This document shows, piece by piece, positions 1 through 8,500 of a stretch of 64,000 nucleotides of DNA. The translations under genes were made by a program, and so were the position numbers. The stretch lies in assembly GCF_001552215.1 (NCBI RefSeq), contig NZ_BCQT01000018.1, forward strand, positions 62,001-126,000, in the 5' to 3' direction. The notes beneath the pieces are model-generated. The model was not told the DNA's origin. It saw nothing but the letters and a program-made list of their open reading frames with translations, and did no database searches. Positions within the stretch are counted from its first letter, which is position 1, and each line of letters opens with the position of its first letter. The DNA comes from Actinomadura macra NBRC 14102 (GTDB lineage: Bacteria; Actinomycetota; Actinomycetes; Streptosporangiales; Streptosporangiaceae).

Positions 1-109
1 CCTCGACCCGGGCGTCGTGCCGATGCCGCGCTGGCACCCCGCACCGGGCGACGAGCCCCTCGCCGACACCGCTACGAACATGTATGCCGCCGCCGCCCGC
101 AAGCCGTAG
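1..109 (+). CDS. C-terminal end of a SAM-dependent methyltransferase (PF04672-like), cut by the window edge
   Basis: An open frame runs from the left edge (codons in phase with position 2) to a TAG at 107-109 and encodes about 35 residues. The pattern LDPGVVPMPRWHPAP followed by a short acidic stretch and a terminal ARKP resembles the end of the actinobacterial S-adenosyl methyltransferase family (PF04672), which typically finishes with an E/D-P-G-V-V-P...W-R-P motif and a GRKP-like tail. The catalytic part lies outside the window, so the substrate is unknown. The gene points the same way as the condensation-like gene 24 nt downstream and may share its transcript. The family call rests only on the tail motif. 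Confidence 0.5.
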   Translation, partial: LDPGVVPMPRWHPAPGDEPLADTATNMYAAAARKP

Positions 110-133
110 CGTCATTTATATATTCTGAGTCAT

Positions 134-1515
134 GTGACTGAAGAACGCCCGGCAGATGATAAGGGTGAGGCGGGCCCACCGATCTCTGCGGTCCAATTCT
201 CGGTGACCGGCCCGACGATTATCACGGACGCCACCGTGATCATGGACGGGCCCTATGATCTGGAAGTCCTGACGGCCGCGGCGCAGTTCGTGTGCCGCGC
301 GCATGAGGCGACGCGCACCACGGTGGATCTCGATGTGGACCGGCAGTCGATCCGGCCGTACTGCCCGTCTTCCGGGTGTCGGCCGTGGTGGAGTCGCCGC
401 AGCGGCTGGCCGTCCATGTGGCGCTGCCCCATGCGGTCGCGGACTTCGCGTCCATCGGGATCGTCACCAGAGATCTGCTCACCGCCTATGCGGCGCTGGT
501 CAAGGGCGAGCGGCCGGTCCTGCCGGAGGCTCGCCAGTTCGCCGACCACCTCAGGCAGCGCCGGTCCGTCTGCGACGACGAGCGTACGTGGCGGGAGGGC
601 GGGCCCGGCGCGCGTGCGGCGGCCTTCTGGGCGCGGAAGCTGCACGGCGTCGAACCGTCGCCGTTCGAACGGCCGCCACGGGGCGGCACGTCCGGCGAGC
701 GGATGGTCTTCGTGCGCGGGCAGGTCGACGGTGAGACCCGCCGTCTGCTTGAGGAGATCTGCGCGCAGCAGCGCTGTTCCCTCTTCCACGCGACGCTCGC
801 CGCGTTCGAGGAAACGGTCGCCGGCCTGACCGGAGAACCCGACGTGACCACGATGTGCATCGTGCACGGGCGGGGTGGCGGCGAATTTCAGGACACGGTG
901 GGTCTGCTGATCTCCGACATCGTTTTCCGCCGGCACGTCGGTGCGCCGAGCCGGCGGGCGGCGCTGTCCGCGGTCGCGACCGACGCGTGGGTCACGCACA
1001 TGCATCAGGACATCAGGGTCTCGGAATTGTCGGCGCGCGAAGACGAGGTGAAGCGCATTTACCGGGAACGGCATTTCCGGGCCATGTACTTGCAGTTTCG
1101 GCCGCAGCAGATCGGGGCCGGGATGGAGAACACCGTCGACGGGGTGCGGCTCTCGTTCCCGAGTGTGGGGGCGGACGTCATCCGGCTGCCGGGCAGGGCC
1201 GGCTTCGCCCCGCACACCCACCCGGGCCACCACGTCCTCGCGGTCCTCGCGGGCATCGGGACGATCACCTACGGGGGACAGGTTCACCGGACCGAAGCGG
1301 GCCAGATCTACCTCGTCGAGGGTGAGGTCCCGCACGCGGTCGGGGCCATCAGCGATCACCTCATCCTCGCCGTCGGTGCACCGCACAAGCCGGTCGACTC
1401 GGCCGAGCGCATGGACCTCGTCCCCTATACGGAGGTGCTCGTCCCGGACGGCGATCTGGATTGCCTGATCTGCGAGGTGTCGGCCAGGCTTCCGGGCCGG
1501 CTGCACTCACGATGA
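134..1515 (+). pseudogene. Condensation-domain/cupin fusion protein, interrupted by a frameshift
   Basis: Two overlapping frames together spell one protein. The frame opening at GTG 134 gives the N-terminal part of an NRPS-type condensation domain (DGPYDLEVLTAA, then AHEATRTTVDLD). From about 340-355 the homology moves to the frame one base back (DPAVLPVFRVSAVVESPQ) and runs to TGA 1513-1515. That part has a degenerate condensation HxxxD site (PHAVADFAS), then a C-terminal cupin_2 barrel with HTHPGHH and a later HAV. The first frame stops at 829 and the second has a stop at 304-306, so neither is complete alone. No slippery heptamer is visible at the join, so mutation or assembly error is likelier than programmed frameshifting. 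Stand-alone condensation-like proteins can act as acyl or amide transferases; the substrate is unknown. Confidence 0.65.
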
Positions 1516-1986
1516 TCGCCCGGAACTCCAGATAGGCGGCGAGTGAATCGGCCCCCCGCAGGGCAGCACGTCCTGGAGGGCCTCACCGCGCCACAGGGCG
1601 GTGGCTCGCTCCAGATGCTGGACGACCCGCGGATCGTCCCCCTCCTGTGCGGCCCGGGAGCCGGCCTGGACCAGCGCTTCGAAGAGCAGAACGTCCACGA
1701 GTTCGACCGGCACGATCAGCCGATAGCCGCGCGGAACGGTCTCGATCATGGCTCCGGCCTCGCAGACCAGCGGACGGAGCACGGAAATGTAGGTCTTGAC
1801 GTTCCCCTTAGCGGAGGACGGGGGATCGCCCGGCCACATGCCGTCCACAAGCTGGTCCGTCGAGACCGCGTGGTTCGCCCGGAGCAGCAACAGGGCGAGG
1901 AGCTGCCGGTGTTTCACGCGGTTCACCCTGATGCGACGACCGTCGATGTCTTGGACTTCCAATCCCCCTAGAAGGAAGAACCTCAT
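1507..1986 (-). pseudogene. Truncated, frameshifted SARP-family regulator
   Basis: The start is ATG 1986 (MRFFLLGGLEVQD), with AAGGACGG upstream. Residues 1-95 form an OmpR-type winged helix typical of SARP activators, followed by the beginning of a BTAD domain (ALWRGEALQDV). The frame then derails at a G6 run (C6 on the + strand, near 1551-1556) into a spurious tail and stops at 1507. Reading with one extra G restores BTAD-like sequence (ADSLAAYLEFRAII), after which homology ends where the convergent condensation/cupin gene begins. A normal BTAD is about 150 residues, so most is missing even after correcting the frame. The N-terminal DNA-binding domain could still be made. It overlaps the converging gene by 9 nt. 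Confidence 0.65.
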
Positions 1987-2045
1987 CGTGAGCCCGTCCT
2001 TGATCAACTTTTTTCGAGGCCGCTGCCGAGCTGGTCACTCCGCAT

Positions 2046-2183
2046 ATGGCTGCGTTTCTTGGGTCGGCGGGCGCCCGCTTCGACGCCGACCGGGAGCTTG
2101 CCGCCGGCCTGTGCGGTACTCGCGCGATGGTCCGCGCCGGCGACACAATCATTATGCAGGCATTCACCAGCCCCCCGAGCTGA
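2046..2183 (+). CDS. Small unrecognised ORF or gene remnant (45 aa) in the SARP-SARP gap
   Basis: The 1987-2319 interval is otherwise empty. A frame opens after TGA 2001-2003, has ATG at 2046 and ends at TGA 2181-2183. It reads like ordinary protein with GC-rich wobble positions (MAAFLGSAGARFDADREL, later MVRAGDTIIMQAF), and coding-like sequence extends upstream of the ATG (FFEAAAELVTPH). This suggests the C-terminal remnant of a longer gene rather than a complete small one. No ribosome-binding site is evident and no family is recognised. Confidence 0.25.
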   Translation: MAAFLGSAGARFDADRELAAGLCGTRAMVRAGDTIIMQAFTSPPS

Positions 2184-2319
2184 GCGGACAGTCGCTTGCG
2201 TCCTTGCCTTTCCTTCTGCTTTCGCGCGACGTCGGAACGATCATTCACCCCGATATTCATCCCACTCGTCTACGCGGTTTGATGGCGGTCATGGGCCGAA
2301 CCCACATAGCCAAGTATGG

Positions 2320-5300
2320 TCATTGGCCCATGCCGGATCGCAAGTCGTCCAACAGCGCGCTTACGGTAGCGGCGTCGGGCACGCCGAGCTCGGTGTAGGC
2401 GGTCAGGGCGCGCTGCCACTGCTCGATCGCCTGCCGCTGATGGCCGAGGTCGCGATGGGCCTGGGCGAGTCCGTCGAGGGCACGGGCCTGCTCATACCGG
2501 TTGCCGATCTCACCGGCGAGAACCCATGCCTCGTGATGGTGGGCGAGGGCGCGGCTTGCGTCGCCGGTGCGGCGAGCGGTCTCGCCCAACCGGTTCAGGA
2601 CTTCGTCCTCCAGTGGACGGTCGGCGGTCCGGCGCGCCAGTTCGAGTGCCTGGTGGAGGTAGCCGGTCGCCTCGTCGTAGCGTCCGACCTGCCCGTAGAC
2701 GCTGCCGAGCTCGCACAGCGCGGATCCTTCGAGCAGACCGTTGGCGGTCGTGCGCGCCAGTTCGAGCGCTCGGCGGAGGTGGGCGGCCGCCTCGTCGTAG
2801 CGTCCGAGCCGCGCGTAGACGCCGCCGAGCTCGTACAGCGCGGAAGCCTCCAGGAGACGGCTGGCGGCCGCGCGGGCCAGTTCGAGTGCCTGGTGGAGGT
2901 GACCGAACGCCTCCTCGTCGCGTCCGATCCGGCCGTAGACACCGCCGAGCTCACGTAGCACGAAAGGCTCGCGCCTGCGGTCACCGGTGTCGCGCGCCAG
3001 GGTAAGGGCCTGCTCGTAGTGGGCAACGGCCTGCTCGTAGCGTCCCTGCCGTCCGCAGATGGAACCGAGGCCCTCCAGGGCCCCGCACTCGAGTGCGAGG
3101 TCACCGGTGTCACGTGCCGCCGTCAGCGCCTGCCCGTAGTGCGCGAGCGCCTCGTCACCGCGCCCCAGATGCCACAACGTGGGACCCAGGTCGCCGAGGA
3201 TGCGTCCGCGCAGAGTGTGGTTGCCGGTTTCGCATGTCAGCGTGAGGGCCTGCTCGTAGTGGACGAGAGCCTGGTCGTTGCGTCCCCGCTGCCGATGGAA
3301 CAGCCCCAGGTAGTGCAGCGCCTGGCCTTCGAGGTCACGGTCGCCGGTGTTGCGGGCGGTGGTCAGCGCGTAGGTGTACAGGCGCAGGGCTTCGTCATGG
3401 CCGCCTCGGTGTTCGAAGTAGCACCGCAGCGTGCTGGACAGGTCGGCGACGTGCGCGGGCCAGCCGTGTTCGGCGGCATGGGTGGCGACGGCGACCAGAT
3501 TGGGCCGTTCGGTCTCCAGCCAGGCCACCCCCTGATCGGAGTCGGCGAAGGTCGGTGCCGGGGTCGAGGAGGCGGGGATGTGGGGCGTCGGCGGCCGGTC
3601 GTAGCAGTCGACGGAGTTCGTGGCGAGGGCGGCGGTGTGCCGGTAGTGATCGAACACCCGGCTCAGGGCCGCGCGCCGCTCGGCCTCGCTGTCCTCGCTG
3701 TCGCAGAGGTGGACGGCGTGCAGCCGGAGAAGGTCGTGCAGGCGGTACCGGTCGGCGATGGTCTGCTCCAGCAGGTGGACGTCGACAAGCTGTTCCACCA
3801 GCCGGTCCGCCTCGTCCAGCGTGACGTTCGCCAGGGCGGCCGCCGTATGCGCGTCGAAGTCGCGCCCCGGGTGGAGGCCGAACAGCCGGAACAGGCGTTG
3901 CTGGTCGCCGGTGAGTTGCTGGTACGACAGGGCGAAGGCGGCGGCGATGTCGCGGTCGCCGACGGCGAGCTCGGTCAGCCGCCGCTTCTGCCCTAGCCGC
4001 TCGATCAGGTGGGCGAGGCTCCAGACGGGGCGGGTGCGCAGCCGCGCGGCGGCGATGCGGATCGCCAGGGGCAGGTACCCGCACAACCGCATCACCTCCT
4101 GGACGGCCAGCGGGTCGGCGAGGGGGTGGGTATCGCCCGCGATGCGGGTGAAGAGCGCGGCGGCGTCCTCCGGGGACAGGACGTCGAGGGACAGCGTGTG
4201 GGTGGCCTCCAGATCGGCGAGCCGGCGACGACTGGTGATCAGCACCAGACAGTCGGGCGTGCCGGGCAGTAGCGGCCGCACCTGAGCGGCACTGGCGGCG
4301 TTGTCGAGCACCAGCAGGGCCCGTCGCCCGGCGAGTTGGGCGCGCCACAGCGCGGCCCGTTCCTCGACCCCTTCCGGGATCTTTTCCTGGGGGACCTCCA
4401 CCGCCCGCAGCAACGTGTCCAGCGCGGCGGCGGTGCTGAGCGGCTCGTGCTCGGCGGTGTGGGCGTAGAGGTCGATGAAGATCTGGGCGTCCGGGTACCG
4501 CTCGGTCAGGTGGTGGGCGGCGTGGACGGCCAGGGCGGTCTTGCCGATCCCGGCCATCCCGTCGATCGCGCTGATCAGTACGGCCCTCGTGGCGTCACCG
4601 TCCGCCGGCAGCAGCGAATAGAGACGATCGAGCTCGGTCGTGCGACCGGTGAAGTCGGGGATGTCGCGGGGCAGGAAATGGTGGGAGCCGCCGCGCGGGT
4701 TCTGCAGCGCGGCGAGATCGGCTTCACCGGTGAGGATCTGCTGGTGGAAGCGCTGGAGTTCCGCTCCCGGTTCGATCCCGAGGTGGTCGACCAGCACCCG
4801 TCGAGCCTCCTGGAACGCCAGGAGCGCGTCGGCCTGGCGGCCGGCCCGCGACAACGCCAGCATGTAGAGGCCGGTGAGCCGTTCCCGGAGCGGGTACTCC
4901 CGCACCCATTGGGCGAGCTCGGTGGAGAGCCGATGATGCCGGCCGAGGGTGAGTTCGAGGTCGGCGAACTCCTCCAGGACGGTGAGGCGCTTCTCCTCGA
5001 GCATGGCCCGTTGCGGCTCCAGAGCCGGGCTCTCCAACCCGGCGAGCGCCGAGCCGCGCCACAGCGCGAGCGCGGCGCGAAATCCGGTGACCGCGTCCTT
5101 GGTCTGATGGTCGGCCGCGTGCCGGCGGGCGCGCGTGACCTGGTCGTCGAAAATGATCGCGTCGAGGGCACCGGTGTCGACCCGGAGCCGGTAGCCGCTC
5201 TGCCCCGCCGACAGCAGCCCCGCCTCACCGGTGCCGTTCAGTATTCGCCGCAGATCGGAAACGATGTTGCGGACCTGTTTCTTGGCGGTCGCGGGCGGGT

Positions 5301-5457
5301 TCTCATCCCACGCCACATCGATCAGCCGAGACAGCGGTACCACTCGGTTCGCGGACAGCAAGAAGGCGGTCAGCACTTTTTGGTGGCGTGCCGGTCCGGG
5401 GTTCAGCAGTCGTCCGCCATCGCGAATCTCCAGCGGGCCCAAAATTCTGAACTCCAT
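2320..5457 (-). CDS. AfsR/SARP-type transcriptional activator with NB-ARC ATPase and TPR domains
   Basis: The 1045-aa protein starts at ATG 5457, preceded by GAGGGGGAG. Upstream in-frame codons are ignored because this site begins the canonical MEFRILGPLEI motif. Residues 1-95 are a winged-helix DNA-binding domain and about 100-245 a BTAD domain. About 265-550 form an NB-ARC module with Walker A GMAGIGKTALAV near residue 300 and a VLDN Walker-B-type motif, and about 690-1030 are TPR repeats. The layout matches AfsR-like pathway activators, whose NTPase and TPR parts gate DNA binding. It is divergent from the flavoprotein operon, and the intergenic region contains 11-bp-phased repeats, so that operon is the likely target. 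AfsR-like proteins may respond to phosphorylation; nothing here shows it. Confidence 0.9.
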   Translation of the reverse strand: MEFRILGPLEIRDGGRLLNPGPARHQKVLTAFLLSANRVVPLSRLIDVAWDENPPATAKKQVRNIVSDLRRILNGTGEAGLLSAGQSGYRLRVDTGALDAIIFDDQVTRARRHAADHQTKDAVTGFRAALALWRGSALAGLESPALEPQRAMLEEKRLTVLEEFADLELTLGRHHRLSTELAQWVREYPLRERLTGLYMLALSRAGRQADALLAFQEARRVLVDHLGIEPGAELQRFHQQILTGEADLAALQNPRGGSHHFLPRDIPDFTGRTTELDRLYSLLPADGDATRAVLISAIDGMAGIGKTALAVHAAHHLTERYPDAQIFIDLYAHTAEHEPLSTAAALDTLLRAVEVPQEKIPEGVEERAALWRAQLAGRRALLVLDNAASAAQVRPLLPGTPDCLVLITSRRRLADLEATHTLSLDVLSPEDAAALFTRIAGDTHPLADPLAVQEVMRLCGYLPLAIRIAAARLRTRPVWSLAHLIERLGQKRRLTELAVGDRDIAAAFALSYQQLTGDQQRLFRLFGLHPGRDFDAHTAAALANVTLDEADRLVEQLVDVHLLEQTIADRYRLHDLLRLHAVHLCDSEDSEAERRAALSRVFDHYRHTAALATNSVDCYDRPPTPHIPASSTPAPTFADSDQGVAWLETERPNLVAVATHAAEHGWPAHVADLSSTLRCYFEHRGGHDEALRLYTYALTTARNTGDRDLEGQALHYLGLFHRQRGRNDQALVHYEQALTLTCETGNHTLRGRILGDLGPTLWHLGRGDEALAHYGQALTAARDTGDLALECGALEGLGSICGRQGRYEQAVAHYEQALTLARDTGDRRREPFVLRELGGVYGRIGRDEEAFGHLHQALELARAAASRLLEASALYELGGVYARLGRYDEAAAHLRRALELARTTANGLLEGSALCELGSVYGQVGRYDEATGYLHQALELARRTADRPLEDEVLNRLGETARRTGDASRALAHHHEAWVLAGEIGNRYEQARALDGLAQAHRDLGHQRQAIEQWQRALTAYTELGVPDAATVSALLDDLRSGMGQ
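2600..3360 (-). repeat. Tandem 120-bp (40-codon) TPR-coding repeats
   Basis: Within the AfsR-like gene, near-identical blocks recur at exact 120-bp steps. The segment beginning GCGCGCCAGTTCGAG at about 2631 reappears near 2751 and 2871, with more diverged copies near 2991, 3111 and 3231. Each block encodes one 40-residue TPR unit. The low divergence of the first three suggests recent duplication and possible copy-number variation. Confidence 0.8.
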
Positions 5458-5705
5458 CGTTTCTCCCCCTCGGGCCATGATCTTGGATTGCGATGTCCAC
5501 CACCTCACACTGCCCGCGATTGCGCCAGCAAGCGGTTCGATGCTTGCGGCCGTTTGCAGCCATCAGTGATCCAGCGACGTCTGGCCGGCGAATACAGATG
5601 AAGGGTGCCCGTCCGGCGACCACACAGCACTCCGAGTAGTCATGTGGGTGCGGAGGGCGGCCATCGGATCGTCCTGCTGCCGTCCTCTGCTGCTCAGGAT
5701 CCGTC

Positions 5706-5736
5706 GAGGACCGAACAAGGACCGGACCAGGACCGC
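5706..5736 (+). promoter_or_regulatory. Three 11-bp-spaced GGACCG direct repeats: probable SARP operator
   Basis: GACCG occurs at 5709, 5720 and 5731, each preceded by G, giving a strict 11-bp period. A weaker fourth copy (TGGACG, 5741-5746) could serve as a -35 element, with an AT-containing GGCATACAT near 5765-5773 as a loose -10. SARP winged-helix proteins are known to bind direct repeats one helical turn apart, overlapping or adjacent to the -35 region. The array lies about 100 bp before the flavoprotein start, in the 377-bp divergent spacer 5458-5834, where no gene is seen. Confidence 0.6.
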
Positions 5737-5834
5737 AGCCTGGACGCTGTCCAAATGACATTCCGGCATACATCGCTGAAACATGCCCCGGCACCGGTCG
5801 GTGGTTTCGGGCACGCAGACGGGAGGGGGCTGTC

Positions 5835-7289
5835 TTGCCAGAACAGGACGATGGCCTGAACAAGCAGCAGGTTCTTATCATCGGTGCGGGTAATGCAGGT
5901 CTTTGTGCCGGCATAGCGGCATTGCAGGCGGGGGCGATCTCCGTTGCGATCCTCGACTCCGCTCCGCGGGACCTTCGTGGCGGAAACAGCGCGCTGACGA
6001 AGAGCATGCGCTTTTCCTGGGACGACAGAGCCTTCATCGCCACGTTGCTCCGAGATCCGGGCCAGTACGGACTGGACACGATTCTGGCCGGACGGCCGGT
6101 GTACACCGACGCGCAGTATTTCGACGATTGGCTGGGAGTCTCCGGCGATCAGGTGGACACCGCGCTCATCAAGTCGATCACGCGCCGCTCCCATGGCACG
6201 ACCGCCTGGATGCGGGCGTTCGGCCAGCGCTGGGTGCCGAGGCCGGACCCGCTGCCCGGTGACGTGCCCGTGGTCTTCGAGGGCGGCGGGCAGGGCCTGC
6301 AAGCCCGGAACTTCGCCGAGTTCGAGCGGCTCGGCGGGACCGTCCACTACGACAGCACCGTCACCGATATCGAGCGGCTTTCCGGTGACCGATTCCTCGT
6401 TCGAGGTACGGGCGGAACGTTTCCCGTCGTCTGTGACGCGCTGGTGCTGGCCTCCGGTGGTTTCGAGGGAGATCCACGGGCGCGCGAACGCCATCTGGGC
6501 GGCCAGTGGCGCGACGTGAAACTGCGGGGGGTGCCGTTCAACAACGGGGCGCCGCTGGAGGCCGCGGTCGCGCTCGGCGCCGACACCGCGGGCAACTGGA
6601 GAAAGTGCCACGCCACTCCGCAGGGGATCGGACTGCCCGACTACGTGCTTCCCAGACAGATGCACGAATCGCACTTGCTGACGCGCTACGCCTTTCCCCT
6701 CGGCATCGTCGTCAATCGGGAGGGGCGCCGGTTCTTCGACGAGTCGGCCGGCTACAGCAACCTCACCTACGTCTCGCTGGGCCAGAAGATCATGGAACAG
6801 CCGGGCAGGATCGCCTTTCAGATCTTCGACGGGAAGGTGCTCGAAGCCGGTGCGTTGCCGCTCGGCTATCTCGGTGACCCGGCTGCGCTGACCGTACGGT
6901 CGCTCGAAGAGGGCGCCGAACGGCTCGGCATCGACGCGGTGCGGCTGCGCGATGAGGTCGATCGGCTGAACAAGGCCGGCGGCGATCCGGTGAGCCCCGT
7001 CGCTGACGTTTCCGTGCGAACGCCCAAACGGCTGGAGTCGCCCCCGTTCCTGTTCGTCCCCGTGGTCAGCGGCCTGACGTTCACCTACGGAGGGCTGTCG
7101 GTGACCACGGACGCCCAGGTGCGCGGTGGTGGAAAGCCGATCGAGGGCCTCTACGCGGCCGGCGTGATCGTCGGAGGGCTGTACGACGAGGGATACCCGG
7201 CGGGCACGGGCCTGATGGCGGGCGCCGTCCTTGGACGGGCGGCAGGAACGGCGGCGGCCGGTCACGCGGCCCGAACCGGAGGGAACTGA
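5835..7289 (+). CDS. FAD-dependent dehydrogenase/oxidase of the fumarate reductase-succinate dehydrogenase flavoprotein family
   Basis: The 484-aa protein starts at TTG 5835, preceded by GGGAGGGGG at 5821-5829. Residues 12-40 form a Rossmann dinucleotide fold (VLIIGAGNAGLCAGIAALQAG) with an acidic strand end. A flavoprotein FAD-binding_2 pattern follows (RGGNSALT, VLASGGFEGD), and the C-terminus closes the FAD site (YAAGVIVGGLYDEGYPAGTGLMAGAV). The overall form resembles FAD-dependent tricarballylate dehydrogenase (TcuA) and fumarate reductase flavoproteins, which oxidise or reduce C-C bonds beside carboxylates. No Tat signal or haem domain is present, so it is probably cytosolic. It is the first gene of a three-gene operon probably controlled by the adjacent SARP regulator. 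The exact substrate cannot be inferred. Confidence 0.85.
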   Translation: MPEQDDGLNKQQVLIIGAGNAGLCAGIAALQAGAISVAILDSAPRDLRGGNSALTKSMRFSWDDRAFIATLLRDPGQYGLDTILAGRPVYTDAQYFDDWLGVSGDQVDTALIKSITRRSHGTTAWMRAFGQRWVPRPDPLPGDVPVVFEGGGQGLQARNFAEFERLGGTVHYDSTVTDIERLSGDRFLVRGTGGTFPVVCDALVLASGGFEGDPRARERHLGGQWRDVKLRGVPFNNGAPLEAAVALGADTAGNWRKCHATPQGIGLPDYVLPRQMHESHLLTRYAFPLGIVVNREGRRFFDESAGYSNLTYVSLGQKIMEQPGRIAFQIFDGKVLEAGALPLGYLGDPAALTVRSLEEGAERLGIDAVRLRDEVDRLNKAGGDPVSPVADVSVRTPKRLESPPFLFVPVVSGLTFTYGGLSVTTDAQVRGGGKPIEGLYAAGVIVGGLYDEGYPAGTGLMAGAVLGRAAGTAAAGHAARTGGN

Positions 7290-7401
7290 GCGTGCCGACC
7301 GTCGCGTCAGGCGGCCTGGTCGCCGCCTTCGGGGGAGACCCCGCTGAGACTCGGGGCACCGGATACCGGTGCCGGCATGCCGAGGCGACCGGTGAGCCGA
7401 C

Positions 7402-8436
7402 ATGAAGATCGTGATCGTCGGGACCGGGAGGATCGGATCACGCCACGCGGTCTGCTTCCGGGAAGCGTGCCACGAGGTCGTCACGGTCGACCCCCGGGGT
7501 GGTGCGGACTTCGGCGACGTGGCGCGGGTGCCGGCCTCCTGGAGCGTCGACGCCTGGGTCATCGCCACGCCGACGGCCGCCCATCTTCGCGTCCTCGGCG
7601 AGATCCTGCGGCGTTGTCCGGATGCCCGCGTGCTGCTTGAGAAACCGGCCTGCTACCCGCTGGAGATCGCCGATCTCCAGCGAATGGTCCGGCGGTACCC
7701 GCGATCCCGGATCGTGGTCAACGACGTCTATGGCCGCAGCGAGGTCGTGCGGCTGTTCGCCGATTCCGTGCGCCGGCTCAACGGTACCGACCAGATGAAA
7801 AAGGTGACCATAGAGTTCACCAAGAACCGGGAGTTCGACGTCGCCAACGGCAGGTTCGTCGACACGCAGTACGGCGAGGCCGGGTACGAATACTTCCACA
7901 TGTTGAGCATTCTCCGGGCGGTTCTGCCCACCGAGGTCTACCAGAGGTACCTGCGAACACTGCCGGACGTGGTCACTCCGGAGATGCGGGTCCGGACGGC
8001 CGCGGAAAACCTGCCCGACATTGAACTGTACGCATCCTCGGCCGGCGTCATCGGCCATGCCGACCTGGCCGGTTTCGCCTTCCCCGCGAGTGCGGCAAAG
8101 CAGCATATCGCGTGTTCGTCGATCCCCTACGGGATGGATCTGAGATACCGGTTCGCGGATGTGGAATTCGACTCTGGAAGGCATGTGACGCTCGTCTTCG
8201 AGAGCCAGTACGGTGCGGATCCCGACTACAAGAACAAGCACACCGTACATATTCGGGAAGCCGGTTCATCGCAGCACGTCATGGTCTCGGGGAACCATTT
8301 CAACGAAGCACTCTTGCTGCAACTGGAGCAGCTTCGGAAAGCGGCGGAGGGCGCGAGCGTGCTGCGGCTGCCCGAGCACCGGTTCCTGGCCGGTCTCAGC
8401 TGGGCCACCTCCACCGTTCTCTGCCACGCCATCTGA
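7402..8436 (+). CDS. Gfo/Idh/MocA-type NAD(P)-dependent oxidoreductase
   Basis: The 344-aa protein starts at ATG 7402. It opens with a Rossmann motif (MKIVIVGTGRIGSRHA), then TPTAAH, and has LEKPACYPLE near residue 77, which corresponds to the conserved EKP motif whose Lys contacts cofactor and substrate. A Gfo/Idh/MocA-like C-terminal sheet domain with Tyr/His-rich stretches (YEYFHMLSIL) follows. Family members oxidise or reduce hydroxyl/keto groups of sugars, inositols and related metabolites, or act as imine/enamine reductases. It lies 112 bp after the flavoprotein and 64 bp before an unknown gene, all forward, and together they read as one short modification pathway. Substrate unknown. 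Confidence 0.8.
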   Translation: MKIVIVGTGRIGSRHAVCFREACHEVVTVDPRGGADFGDVARVPASWSVDAWVIATPTAAHLRVLGEILRRCPDARVLLEKPACYPLEIADLQRMVRRYPRSRIVVNDVYGRSEVVRLFADSVRRLNGTDQMKKVTIEFTKNREFDVANGRFVDTQYGEAGYEYFHMLSILRAVLPTEVYQRYLRTLPDVVTPEMRVRTAAENLPDIELYASSAGVIGHADLAGFAFPASAAKQHIACSSIPYGMDLRYRFADVEFDSGRHVTLVFESQYGADPDYKNKHTVHIREAGSSQHVMVSGNHFNEALLLQLEQLRKAAEGASVLRLPEHRFLAGLSWATSTVLCHAI

Positions 8437-8500
8437 GGCCGGGCGGTAGGTCGACGCCCATGAGCAGACAGCAAGCTACCCACCCGATAAGGAGCACGGA

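Noticed and set aside
253..1506. Reverse 417-aa open frame across the condensation/cupin gene
   Set aside because: It is the antisense of two recognisable domains, with Arg/Asp-rich composition typical of GC-rich shadow frames.
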